64,000 nt of DNA from contig NZ_BMFG01000003.1 of the NCBI RefSeq assembly GCF_014638005.1, positions 124,001 to 188,000 of the forward strand, in the 5' to 3' direction. The notes under the pieces are model-generated. The model saw nothing but the letters and a program-made list of their open reading frames with translations, was not told where the DNA came from and made no database searches. The stretch is from Flavobacterium orientale. GTDB taxonomy: Bacteria; Bacteroidota; Bacteroidia; Flavobacteriales; Flavobacteriaceae. Below are positions 13,811 to 21,827 of this stretch, in pieces (positions within the stretch are counted from its first letter, which is position 1; every line of letters starts with the position of its first letter). The position numbers were made by a program, and so were the translations under genes.

Positions 13811-16111
13811 ATGAAAAAAATTCTTCTCTTAGTTGTTTTATCTTTTACATTAATTTCACAAGCTCAAGAAAAAGGAACGGTTGTGGGTCATATTTTATCT
13901 GAAGGTCAAGCGGTTCCATTTGCTAGCATTCTTTTGAAAAATGCAACAACAGGAACTTCGTCTGATGAAAACGGAAATTATTCCATTGAAGTTCCGTCGG
14001 GTAAGCAAACCATCATCGTCCAAGCCATTGGTTTTAAAAATCAAGAAAAAAATATAAATGTTCCTTCCGGAGGAAAAATTCATTTGGATTTTAATTTAGA
14101 AGAAAGTGTTTTCGGACTCAATCAAGTCGTTGTTTCAGCCACTCGTGGATTGCAAAAAAGAACCGAAGCTCCTGTGATTGTAACCGTTACAAATTCGGAA
14201 GTTTTACAAAAAGCACAAGCCATCAGTTTATCAGAAGGATTAAGTTTTCAACCCGGATTGCGGATGGAAACGAACTGCCAGAACTGCGGATTTTCGCAAG
14301 TTCGGATGAATGGTTTGGATGGAGCTTATTCTCAAATTTTGATGGATAGCCGTCCCATATTTTCGGCTTTAAATGGTGTGTATGGTTTAGATCAAATTCC
14401 AGCCAATATGATTGAACGAATTGAAGTTGTTCGTGGTGGCGGTTCATCTTTATATGGGTCGAATGCAATTGCGGGCACCATCAACATTATTACAAAAGAT
14501 CCGATAGAAAATTCGTTTGAAATTAATTCGCATTTAGGTTTAATTGACGGAAATGTGCCCGACAAAGCATTAACGTTAAACGGAACAGTTTTATCAGAAG
14601 ATTTGAATTTAGGAATTCAGATTTTTGCGATGCTCCGTGACCGTGAACCTTTTGATGCCAATGATGATAATTTTACGGAAATTACGACAATGCAAAACCG
14701 AACTTTCGGATTCAAATCGTTTTATCGTCCGTTTGGACGAAGTAAAATTACAGCCGAATTTCATACTGTAAACGAATTTAGAAGAGGCGGCGAAAACCGT
14801 TTTGATTTACAACCGTTTGAAGCTCTTACGACAGAACAAATTACTTCCAAAATGGTGGGTGGCGGACTCACATTTGAAAATTATTCGGAAGATGAAAAGA
14901 ACAAATATGCTGTTTATTTCAACACGCAACAATCTAAAAATGATAACTTTTATGGTGGTCGAGCTGATGATGAATTTGGAAATATCGACTACGAAGAAAG
15001 CATTCGCGGTTACGGAGATACTGAAGTTGTAACTTGGATCGGTGGAGCTCAATACAACCGAAAACAAGAATCATTTTTAGGTGGATCGGCAACCTTAACA
15101 ACCGGAGCCGAATACAAAAAAGAAATGATGGTTGATGAAAAACCAGGTTATAATGCATTCGTCAATCAAACATTAGATATTTTGGGGATTTATGCTCAAC
15201 AAGAATGGAAAGTCAATGAAAAACTAAAAGTTTTAGGAGGATTGCGAGCCGATTTTCATAATGCTGCCGATGAAGATGTGATTTTTAATCCACGACTAAA
15301 TATTCTCTATAATTTTAAAGAAAATTTGCAATGGCGAAACAGTTATGCCAAAGGTTTTAGAGCCCCACAAGTCTTTTCGGAAGACATTCACGCCCGAATT
15401 GCAGCCGGAGAAGTGGCTTTGGTTGAATTAGCGGATGGATTAGAATCGGAAACATCACATTCGTTTTTAACTTCGTTAGATTGGAATAAAGTTACTCCAA
15501 ATTCTGAAGCCGGATTGACATTTGAAGCTTTTTACACCCGATTAAACGACCCTTTTGTGTTAGAACAACTATCCGAAACAATCTGGGAAAAACGTAACGG
15601 AAAAGGAGCTGATGTTTACGGAATTAATTTGGAAGCAAAATATGCTCCGGGACAAAAATGGCAATTTCAAGCAGGAGCAACGATTCAAAAAGCGTTGTAT
15701 GACGAAGCGGTTCAATGGAGTGAAAACGTGACGAATACAAATCGAAATTTCTTCCGTTCACCAAATGTTTATGGAAATTTAATGGCAACATTTTCGCCTA
15801 AAAAAGCATTTCAAAACAATATCTCTGTGGTTTACACCGGAAAAATGTATGCTCAGCATTATGCTGGATTTATTGCCGAAGATCGTTTGGAAACAACAGG
15901 TGATTTTTATGAAGTCAATTTAAAATCATCTTATACATTTGTGGTAAAAGAAAAATTGCACCTTCAATTAAGTGGTGGAATTATGAATTTATTCAATCAA
16001 TACCAAAAAGATTTTGACTTAGGTGTGAATAGAGATGCTACTTATATTTACGGCCCATCTCGACCAAGAACCATTTTTATTGGGTTGAAAATTGGAACGG
16101 ATTTGTTATAA
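13811..16111 (+). CDS. TonB-dependent receptor with carboxypeptidase-like N-terminal domain, probable metal uptake
   Basis: An outer-membrane receptor of 766 residues with a signal peptide (1-19, ending QAQ). A carboxypeptidase-regulatory-like beta-sandwich (about 22-98) is followed by the linker VVVSATR and the plug (about 115-230), which has RIEVVRGGGSSLYGSNAIAG, and then the barrel. The plug carries a CxxC pair, Cys156 and Cys159 (NCQNCGFSQVRMNGL), unusual for a TonB plug and potentially a metal site or disulfide. The gene is divergent from the dtxR-ZIP operon and its promoter is overlapped by a DtxR-type inverted repeat. Together these suggest an outer-membrane importer of the metal, or a metal complex, that ZIP then moves inward. 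The ligand is inferred, not shown. Confidence 0.9.
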   Translation: MKKILLLVVLSFTLISQAQEKGTVVGHILSEGQAVPFASILLKNATTGTSSDENGNYSIEVPSGKQTIIVQAIGFKNQEKNINVPSGGKIHLDFNLEESVFGLNQVVVSATRGLQKRTEAPVIVTVTNSEVLQKAQAISLSEGLSFQPGLRMETNCQNCGFSQVRMNGLDGAYSQILMDSRPIFSALNGVYGLDQIPANMIERIEVVRGGGSSLYGSNAIAGTINIITKDPIENSFEINSHLGLIDGNVPDKALTLNGTVLSEDLNLGIQIFAMLRDREPFDANDDNFTEITTMQNRTFGFKSFYRPFGRSKITAEFHTVNEFRRGGENRFDLQPFEALTTEQITSKMVGGGLTFENYSEDEKNKYAVYFNTQQSKNDNFYGGRADDEFGNIDYEESIRGYGDTEVVTWIGGAQYNRKQESFLGGSATLTTGAEYKKEMMVDEKPGYNAFVNQTLDILGIYAQQEWKVNEKLKVLGGLRADFHNAADEDVIFNPRLNILYNFKENLQWRNSYAKGFRAPQVFSEDIHARIAAGEVALVELADGLESETSHSFLTSLDWNKVTPNSEAGLTFEAFYTRLNDPFVLEQLSETIWEKRNGKGADVYGINLEAKYAPGQKWQFQAGATIQKALYDEAVQWSENVTNTNRNFFRSPNVYGNLMATFSPKKAFQNNISVVYTGKMYAQHYAGFIAEDRLETTGDFYEVNLKSSYTFVVKEKLHLQLSGGIMNLFNQYQKDFDLGVNRDATYIYGPSRPRTIFIGLKIGTDLL

Positions 16112-16113
16112 TT

Positions 16114-16203
16114 CATAACTTTTGAGGATTTAAATCCAAAAAAAACATAACTTTTGAGGATTTGATTCCAAAAAAAACGTAACTTTTTTGGATTTGAATA
16201 CAA
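16114..16203 (+). repeat. tandem 32-bp repeat, about 2.8 copies, upstream of the DUF4143 ATPase
   Basis: Two nearly identical 32-bp units (16114-16145 and 16146-16177) and a degenerate third (16178 onward) each contain TAACTTTTGAGGATTT-like sequence. Copy 1 has the perfect palindrome GGATTTAAATCC, copy 2 GGATTTGATTCC, copy 3 GGATTTGAATAC. Copy 3 also provides the -33 TTTG of the ATPase promoter, so the array is likely a regulator-binding site. Confidence 0.8.
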
Positions 16204-16217
16204 ATTTAGTATGTTTG
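16187..16217 (+). promoter_or_regulatory. predicted promoter of the DUF4143 ATPase
   Basis: TTTG (16187-16190), 19 nt, TATGTTTG (16210-16217). Because the ATG at 16211 lies within the -7 element, translation must begin further downstream, at 16235. Confidence 0.8.
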
Positions 16218-16234
16218 TAATCAAAAAAGAAGCC

Positions 16235-17359
16235 ATGAGTATTGAAAGAGAGCTTTTTGAAACAGTGCAAAAAGGTTTATTTAAACACAAAGTTATTCTG
16301 TTGTTTGGTGCTAGACAAACCGGAAAAACAACCTTGTTAAAAAAGCTAATAGGAACTGAAGAAAGCGTACTTTGGCTAAATGGAGATGAAAGTGATGTGC
16401 GAATGATGCTTCAAAACCAATCTTCAATTAGTTTAAAAGCACTTATAGGAAATCACAAAACGGTAATAATTGACGAAGCTCAACGCATAGATGATATTGG
16501 ACTAACCATCAAATTAGTGCATGATAATTATCCTGAAATCAAAATTATTGCCACAGGATCTTCTGCTTTTGAATTAAGAAACAAAACCAACGAACCTCTA
16601 ACAGGGAGAAAACTGGAATACAAGTTATTTCCATTTTCTACTAAAGAACTCATAAATCAATATGGTGTTTTAAATGAAAACAGACTGCTTCAACATCGGT
16701 TAATTTATGGCTATTATCCGGACATTGTAAACAACCAGGGAGACGAAATAGATTTATTGAAAAACTTAGCAGACAGTTATCTTTTTAAAGATATTTTGAT
16801 GTTAGACGGAATTAAAAAACCCGAAAAATTAGTAAAATTACTTCAAGCATTAGCTTTGCAAGTTGGTTCTCAAGTATCGTATAATGAAATTGCAGGTTTA
16901 GTAGGTTTAGACAGCAAAACAATTGAACGCTATATAGATTTATTAGAACAATCTTTCGTTATTTTCAAATTAAACAGTTTTAGTAGAAATTTGAGAAATG
17001 AATTAAAATTTTCCAGGAAAATTTATTTTTACGATAACGGAATTAGGAATGCGATGATTACTAATTTTTCTCCAATTGCAATAAGACAAGATGTTGGAGC
17101 TTTATGGGAAAATTATCTTATCGCTGAAAGAATGAAAAGAAACGTTTACGACAAAAATTATTGTAACACTTATTTCTGGAGAACTAAAGCACAACAGGAA
17201 ATTGATTATTTAGAAGAAAAAAACGGAAACCTTTTTGCTTATGAGTTCAAATGGAACAGCAAAAAGAATCATAAAACCACCAAAACTTTTACTTCAAACT
17301 ATCCTGATGCTGAAACACACGTTATCACACCCGAAAACTATCTTGATTTTGTTCTTTGA
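16235..17359 (+). CDS. AAA family ATPase with DUF4143 domain
   Basis: A 374-residue protein of the widespread ATP-binding/DUF4143 family, whose cellular role is not established. Walker A is GARQTGKT (residues 25-32), Walker B TVIIDEAQR (about 75-83), and a sensor-like ATGSSAFEL follows. The C-terminal half has the DUF4143 region, including LVGLDSKTIERYIDLLE, a winged-helix-like segment, and WENYLIAERMKR. The tail FFWRTKAQQEIDYLEEKNGNL recalls the nuclease-like fold (E..D..E) reported for this family. I start at 16235 because an earlier ATG is inside the -7 element. It stands alone behind a tandem palindromic repeat. Confidence 0.88.
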   Translation: MSIERELFETVQKGLFKHKVILLFGARQTGKTTLLKKLIGTEESVLWLNGDESDVRMMLQNQSSISLKALIGNHKTVIIDEAQRIDDIGLTIKLVHDNYPEIKIIATGSSAFELRNKTNEPLTGRKLEYKLFPFSTKELINQYGVLNENRLLQHRLIYGYYPDIVNNQGDEIDLLKNLADSYLFKDILMLDGIKKPEKLVKLLQALALQVGSQVSYNEIAGLVGLDSKTIERYIDLLEQSFVIFKLNSFSRNLRNELKFSRKIYFYDNGIRNAMITNFSPIAIRQDVGALWENYLIAERMKRNVYDKNYCNTYFWRTKAQQEIDYLEEKNGNLFAYEFKWNSKKNHKTTKTFTSNYPDAETHVITPENYLDFVL

Positions 17360-17421
17360 TTTTCTATTTAATCATAACAAATCTTTATGATTGAAATCAT
17401 CAAATGAAAATGAAATCTTAG

Positions 17422-17429
17422 TAACTTTG
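17422..17429 (+). promoter_or_regulatory. predicted -7 element of the bacilliredoxin gene
   Basis: TAACTTTG matches TAnnTTTG and lies 60 nt before the ATG; no matching TTTG upstream at the standard distance. Confidence 0.55.
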
Positions 17430-17434
17430 CAAAG

Positions 17435-17449
17435 TCTCAGAATCTGAGA
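17435..17449. promoter_or_regulatory. perfect 15-bp palindrome just after the bacilliredoxin -7 element
   Basis: TCTCAGA, A, TCTGAGA: 7-bp arms around a single base, 5 nt after the -7 element and so at the expected transcription start. It could be an operator or the 5' end of the mRNA leader. Confidence 0.5.
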
Positions 17450-17489
17450 ATCGAACAATCAAAAAGTCTAACAATCTAATAAAAAAAAT

Positions 17490-17900
17490 ATGTATCCAGA
17501 AGAAATGGTAAAACCCATGAGAGCCGAATTATCGGAAGTAGGTTTTCAAGAATTATATAGTGCAGAAGCGGTAGAAAATGCAATTTCACAAAAAGGAACA
17601 ACGTTGGTAGTTGTGAATTCTGTTTGTGGATGTGCTGCCAGAAATGCAAGACCGGGAGCAAAAATGAGCTTAGACGGAGCTAAAAAACCAGACCAGTTAG
17701 TGACTGTTTTTGCCGGTGTTGACAAAGATGCCGTTGATGCAGCCAGACAACATATGTTTCCTTTTCCTCCATCGTCGCCAAGTATGGCTTTGTTTAAAGA
17801 TGGTGAATTAGTTCATATGTTAGAACGTCATCACATTGAAGGTCGTCCTGCGGAAATGATTGCAGAGAATTTAAAAGATGCTTATAACGAGTTTTGTTAA
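17490..17900 (+). CDS. BrxA/BrxB family bacilliredoxin
   Basis: A 136-residue thioredoxin-like protein. The CGC motif at Cys46-Gly47-Cys48 ([15 protein letters not shown]) is the bacilliredoxin active site, which removes bacillithiol from mixed disulfides in Firmicutes; Bacteroidetes also make bacillithiol. The rest matches the family ([26 protein letters not shown]). Length is normal. It is a single-gene unit between a local promoter and a strong terminator. De-bacillithiolation is inferred from the family. Confidence 0.93.
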   Translation: MYPEEMVKPMRAELSEVGFQELYSAEAVENAISQKGTTLVVVNSVCGCAARNARPGAKMSLDGAKKPDQLVTVFAGVDKDAVDAARQHMFPFPPSSPSMALFKDGELVHMLERHHIEGRPAEMIAENLKDAYNEFC

Positions 17901-17908
17901 GAAATTAG

Positions 17909-17935
17909 AAAACCACCTTCAGGGTGGTTTTTTTA
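17909..17935 (+). terminator. intrinsic terminator after the bacilliredoxin gene
   Basis: AAACCACC and GGTGGTTT form an 8-9 bp stem with a 5-nt loop, followed by a T-run. Confidence 0.9.
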
Positions 17936-17951
17936 TGAATATATCTTTTAA

Positions 17952-18476
17952 CTAGAACTCGGATATAAAAATCAATTCGCGATTCCTTATTTCATATTTA
18001 AAAATCGGAGGATCATACATAGTTCCAATTTTTTCTTTCTCGAATTTATCTTTATTTACGAAAAAGATGATTTTTGGATCAGTCTTTTCTTTTATTTCAA
18101 AAAAAGAATCCAAATCTCCGTATAAAAGTATAATTTCATCTTTTTTAAATAAGTACCCTTTTAACCCCTTTCTATCAAATTCCTTATCTAAAAATCTACG
18201 TTGTTCAATAGTTAACATTGACTTTGTAATCTCGAGAGCTTTTATCTTTTTTAATGTATCTAGATTATTTAACTTAACAACTATAAATTCATTTTCGTTA
18301 ATAACTAATTTTTTATTTTCAATTAATTTTTCTATTTCCTTTACAATTAAACTATCTTTAATCTTGTGCGTTGACTTGAGATTTTTTATTTCATTAAAAG
18401 TGTATTCTTTTTGATTAATACAACTTGAAAATACAAAAACAATTAGTGTCAATAATCCTAAAATTTCTTTTTTCAT
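17952..18476 (-). CDS. putative lipoprotein of unknown function
   Basis: A 174-residue protein that I do not recognise. The first 18 residues are hydrophobic and end in FSSC, a good lipobox (Cys 19). The rest is very rich in Lys, Glu, Ile and Phe with no Trp or other Cys. It contains alternating hydrophobic segments such as IIFFVNKDKF that suggest a beta-rich periplasmic domain. It has its own predicted promoter on the minus strand and is isolated, converging on the bacilliredoxin gene. The local base composition is more AT-rich than in neighbouring genes, which could reflect recent acquisition or weak constraint. Confidence 0.7.
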   Translation of the reverse strand: MKKEILGLLTLIVFVFSSCINQKEYTFNEIKNLKSTHKIKDSLIVKEIEKLIENKKLVINENEFIVVKLNNLDTLKKIKALEITKSMLTIEQRRFLDKEFDRKGLKGYLFKKDEIILLYGDLDSFFEIKEKTDPKIIFFVNKDKFEKEKIGTMYDPPIFKYEIRNRELIFISEF

Positions 18477-18502
18477 TCTTCAATTTTATTACTTTTGAAT
18501 TA

Positions 18503-18531
18503 CAAACTTACGATTCTTATTGAAGCACAAA
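18503..18531 (-). promoter_or_regulatory. predicted promoter of the lipoprotein gene
   Basis: On the minus strand TTTG (18528-18531), 17 nt, TAAGTTTG (18503-18510), 26 nt before the start codon. Confidence 0.65.
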
Positions 18532-18566
18532 TTCAATAATATATAAAAATTTGAAAGGGCTTTTTA

Positions 18567-18596
18567 TTTGAGATTTCTAAATTAATAATACCTTTG
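18567..18596 (+). promoter_or_regulatory. predicted promoter of trhO
   Basis: TTTG (18567-18570), 18 nt, TACCTTTG (18589-18596). A TTG that opens the longest possible frame (18594) lies inside the -7 element, so the ATG at 18654 is the likely start. Confidence 0.75.
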
Positions 18597-18653
18597 CATC
18601 GAATTCTTCCATTTAGAATTCATCTTATTGTACTAACCCAAAACGTTTATAGC

Positions 18654-20012
18654 ATGCAACTGTATAACACGATGAGGGCAGAAGAAAGAGCCGAGCTTAT
18701 TGATCAAGCCGGCAAACAACGACTTACGTTGTCTTTTTATGCCTATGCCAAAATTGAAGACCCAAAAAAATTTAGAGATGATTTATTCTTAGCCTGGAAT
18801 CCGTTGGATGTCTTGGGGAGAATTTATGTGGCTCACGAAGGAATTAACGCCCAACTTTCGTTGCCGGCGGATTATTTTTATCAATTCAAAGATACGCTAG
18901 AAGTATATGATTTCATGCGAGGTATCCGATTGAATATTGCTCGCGAACAAGACGATCATTCCTTTTTAAAATTGACCATAAAAGTGCGTCATAAAATTGT
19001 AGCTGATGGACTAGATGATTCCACTTTTGATGTAACGAACAAAGGAATTCACTTAAAAGCGAAGGAATTCAACCAACTTTTAGAAGACCCAAACACCATT
19101 GTAGTTGATTTTAGAAATCATTACGAAAGTGAAATTGGTCATTTTAAAGGAGCCATTACACCGGATGTTGATACGTTTAGAGAATCGCTTCCCATCATTG
19201 AAGAGCAATTGAAAGATTTTAAAGAAGATAAAAACCTTTTGATGTATTGCACAGGTGGAATTCGATGTGAAAAAGCCAGTGCGTTTTTTAAGCATAAAGG
19301 CTTTAAAAATGTCTATCAATTAGAAGGCGGAATTATTGAATATGCTCGTCAAATTGAACAAGAAGGTTTACAAAGTAAATTCATCGGTAAAAATTTTGTT
19401 TTCGATCATCGCTTGGGCGAAAGAATCACGAATGATATTGTTTCGCAATGTCATCAATGCGGAAAACCGTGTGATAATCATACCAATTGTGTGAATGATG
19501 GTTGTCATTTATTGTTCATTCAATGTGATGAATGTAAAGAAAAAATGGAAAATTGTTGTTCGGTAGAATGTCAGGAAATCACTCATTTGCCATTGGCAGA
19601 GCAAGTGAAATTACGACGCGGCATTCAAAAAGGAAATATGATTTTCAAAAAAGGAAAATCGGATGCCTTAAAATTCAAACATTCCGGTGAATTGAGCAAT
19701 AAATCATTGGCTACAGCTGAAAAACCAAAACCGATTCGCGAACGCATCAAACAGAAAAAAGTATTGGTTGGAAAAGCAGAGCATTATTACACCAAAGCAC
19801 AAGTAGGTTTATTTTTAATTGAAAACCAAGAACTAAAATTGGGTGATAAAATCCTAATTTCAGGTCCAACCACCGGAAATCAAGAGATGATTTTAGACAA
19901 AATTTTTGTCAACGGAAAAGAAAGTTCAGTGGCTAAAGTTGGTGATAAATTATCTTTTGCAGTTCCGTTTCGAATTCGATTGTCGGATAAATTGTTTAAA
20001 ATTATCAGCTAA
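18654..20012 (+). CDS. trhO: tRNA uridine 5-hydroxylase TrhO (rhodanese family) with a C-terminal extension
   Basis: TrhO (YceA) makes 5-hydroxyuridine at tRNA position 34. I start at the ATG at 18654 (452 residues). The N-terminal ferredoxin-like domain (about 20-135) is followed by a rhodanese domain with the active-site loop YCTGGIRCEKAS (Cys199, Cys205). A Cys-rich region (about 266-306, CHQCGKPC, CDECKEKMENCC) is probably a zinc site. E. coli TrhO is about 350 residues; here an extra 369-450 region (LVGKAEHYYTKAQVG, LKLGDKILISGP) resembles the small beta-barrel at the C-terminus of U32 proteins such as TrhP, the other enzyme forming the same nucleoside. The resemblance is from memory and needs a profile search. 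Confidence 0.9.
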   Translation: MQLYNTMRAEERAELIDQAGKQRLTLSFYAYAKIEDPKKFRDDLFLAWNPLDVLGRIYVAHEGINAQLSLPADYFYQFKDTLEVYDFMRGIRLNIAREQDDHSFLKLTIKVRHKIVADGLDDSTFDVTNKGIHLKAKEFNQLLEDPNTIVVDFRNHYESEIGHFKGAITPDVDTFRESLPIIEEQLKDFKEDKNLLMYCTGGIRCEKASAFFKHKGFKNVYQLEGGIIEYARQIEQEGLQSKFIGKNFVFDHRLGERITNDIVSQCHQCGKPCDNHTNCVNDGCHLLFIQCDECKEKMENCCSVECQEITHLPLAEQVKLRRGIQKGNMIFKKGKSDALKFKHSGELSNKSLATAEKPKPIRERIKQKKVLVGKAEHYYTKAQVGLFLIENQELKLGDKILISGPTTGNQEMILDKIFVNGKESSVAKVGDKLSFAVPFRIRLSDKLFKIIS

Positions 20013-20040
20013 CAATTTTTATAAATTACAACTTCAAAAT

Positions 20041-20070
20041 GCCTATTTTACATCAATAAAATAGGCTTTA
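20041..20070. terminator. intrinsic terminator after trhO
   Basis: GCCTATTTTA (20041-20050) and TAAAATAGGC (20057-20066) form a perfect 10-bp stem with a 6-nt loop, followed by a T-rich run. Confidence 0.85.
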
Positions 20071-20192
20071 CTTTTTTCGTTTTTTGAAATAAAAGCAGTT
20101 TAAACTTCTATCAAAAAAATACTATCTTTACACACTTAACGTTTAATGACTGTAGTCTTGTTTCAAAACGAGATGAACAATATATATAAATT

Positions 20193-21356
20193 ATGGCTTG
20201 TACAAACTGTTCTACCGGGAGTAAAGATGGAGGAGCTCCCAAAGGATGTCAAAATAAAGGGACTTGCGGCACCGATAGCTGCAACAAATTAACTGTTTTT
20301 GATTGGCTTTCTAACATGAGTTTACCAAGTGGTCAAGAACCGTTTGATTGTGTTGAAGTGCGATTTAAAAACGGTCGGAAAGAGTTTCATCGGAACACCG
20401 AAAAACTCTCGTTAATCATTGGAGATGTTGTTGCAACAGAAGCATCGCCGGGTCATGACATTGGAATTGTGACTCTTACCGGAGAATTGGTTAAAATCCA
20501 AATGAAGAAAAAAGGAGTTAGTCACACCAGTCCGGAAATCACAAAAGTGTATAGAAAAGCTTCTCAAAAAGATATTGATATTTGGTCTGATGCTCGTGCA
20601 AAAGAAGAACCAATGAAAGTTACCGCTAGAGAAATTGCGATTAGACTTCAACTTCAAATGAAGATTTCAGATATTGAATTTCAAGGCGATGGCTCAAAAG
20701 CTACCTTTTATTATACGGCTGAAGACCGAGTAGATTTCCGTCAATTGATTAAGGAATATGCTCAAACATTCAAAACCAGAATTGAAATGAAGCAAGTTGG
20801 TTTTCGTCAAGAAGCGGCTCGATTGGGTGGAATTGGTTCTTGCGGAAGAGAGCTTTGTTGCTCGACTTGGTTAACTGATTTTAGAAGTGTAAACACCTCA
20901 GCTGCTCGTTACCAACAACTTTCTTTAAATCCTCAAAAATTAGCCGGACAATGTGGCAAACTCAAATGTTGCTTAAACTATGAGTTGGATACGTATATGG
21001 ATGCGTTAAAAGATTTTCCTGATTTTGATACAAAAATTGAAACCGAACGAGGTGTTGCTTATTGTCAAAAACAAGATATTTTCAAAGGATTAATGTGGTT
21101 TGCCTACGCTGATAATATTGCCAACTGGCATGTAATTCATATTGATCAAGTAAAAGAAATTGTGGCTGAAAACAAACAACGAAGAAGAATTTCTTCTTTA
21201 GAAGATTTTGCATTAGAAATTATAGCAGAACCTAAACAAGATTTCAACAATGCTATGGGTCAGGAAAGTTTAACTCGTTTTGATCAACCAAAGAAAAAGA
21301 AAAGCAGAAACAACAACAAAAGAAGAAAGCCAAATTCAAATGAACCTAAAAAGTAG
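20193..21356 (+). CDS. PSP1 domain / RicT-like regulatory iron-sulfur subunit
   Basis: A 387-residue protein with the PSP1 domain (about 85-175, EVRFKNGRKEFHRN through the EITKVYRKAS region). Two Cys motifs follow, CGRELCCSTW and CGKLKCCLNYE, matching those in RicT (YaaT), where they bind an Fe-S cluster in a complex that directs mRNA maturation by RNase Y in Bacillus. The N-terminus has an additional Cys-rich stretch (MACTNCSTG, GCQNKGTCGTDSC) not found in Bacillus RicT, and the C-terminus is a basic Lys/Asn-rich tail that may bind RNA. The gene overlaps the start of gldH by 17 nt. RNase-related function is inferred from the family only. Confidence 0.88.
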   Translation: MACTNCSTGSKDGGAPKGCQNKGTCGTDSCNKLTVFDWLSNMSLPSGQEPFDCVEVRFKNGRKEFHRNTEKLSLIIGDVVATEASPGHDIGIVTLTGELVKIQMKKKGVSHTSPEITKVYRKASQKDIDIWSDARAKEEPMKVTAREIAIRLQLQMKISDIEFQGDGSKATFYYTAEDRVDFRQLIKEYAQTFKTRIEMKQVGFRQEAARLGGIGSCGRELCCSTWLTDFRSVNTSAARYQQLSLNPQKLAGQCGKLKCCLNYELDTYMDALKDFPDFDTKIETERGVAYCQKQDIFKGLMWFAYADNIANWHVIHIDQVKEIVAENKQRRRISSLEDFALEIIAEPKQDFNNAMGQESLTRFDQPKKKKSRNNNKRRKPNSNEPKK

Positions 21357-21825
21357 TTTTGTTTTAATTTTACTGGTTATTCTGGTGGTATCTTGTGACA
21401 AAAAACGAGTTTTTGATCGCTATGATTCCGTTGGAAAAACTTGGCATAAAGACAGCATCGTTACATTTTCTTTTGAACAAAAAGACACGGTAGCATTACA
21501 TAATCTTTTTTTAAATTTAAGAAATAATAAAAACTATCCGTATAGTAATTTATTTTTAATTGTTGAATTGGAAGACCCAAATCAAAAAACTATAGTGGAT
21601 ACTTTAGAATATATAATGGCAAATCCTGACGGAACGTTGTTAGGCTCCGGTTTTTCTGATACAAAAGAAAACAAACTGTATTACAAAGAAAAGTACCAGT
21701 TCAAAAAACCAGGAAACTATACTGTTAGAATACAACACGCTGTTAGAAACTCCGGAAAAATAAGTGGCGTAGAAACCTTGGAAGGAATATTGGATGTTGG
21801 CTTTAGAATTGAATTAACTGAATAA
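21340..21825 (+). CDS. gldH: gliding motility lipoprotein GldH
   Basis: GldH is needed for gliding and chitin use in Flavobacterium johnsoniae, and with other Gld proteins it belongs to the type 9 secretion and gliding apparatus. I start at the ATG at 21340 (161 residues), which gives a proper lipoprotein signal (LILLVILVVSCDKKR). A start 60 nt earlier would put a charged stretch in front of it. The body has the family pattern VFDRYDSVGKTWHKD and NLRNNKNYPYSNLFLIVELEDP, and ends in the LDVGFRIE block. It overlaps the RicT-like gene by 17 nt and is followed after 2 nt by the PBP1A gene, so the three are one operon. Confidence 0.92.
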   Translation: MNLKSSFVLILLVILVVSCDKKRVFDRYDSVGKTWHKDSIVTFSFEQKDTVALHNLFLNLRNNKNYPYSNLFLIVELEDPNQKTIVDTLEYIMANPDGTLLGSGFSDTKENKLYYKEKYQFKKPGNYTVRIQHAVRNSGKISGVETLEGILDVGFRIELTE

Positions 21826-21827
21826 TT

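Noticed and set aside
16114-16203. Possible CRISPR array
   Set aside because: The units are directly adjacent without unique spacers, only about three copies exist and no cas gene is present; it is a promoter-proximal tandem repeat.
18067-18414. 115-codon open frame opposite the lipoprotein gene
   Set aside because: The Ser/Phe/Ile-rich translation lacks a start context. The minus-strand frame has a lipobox and promoter, so it is the real gene.
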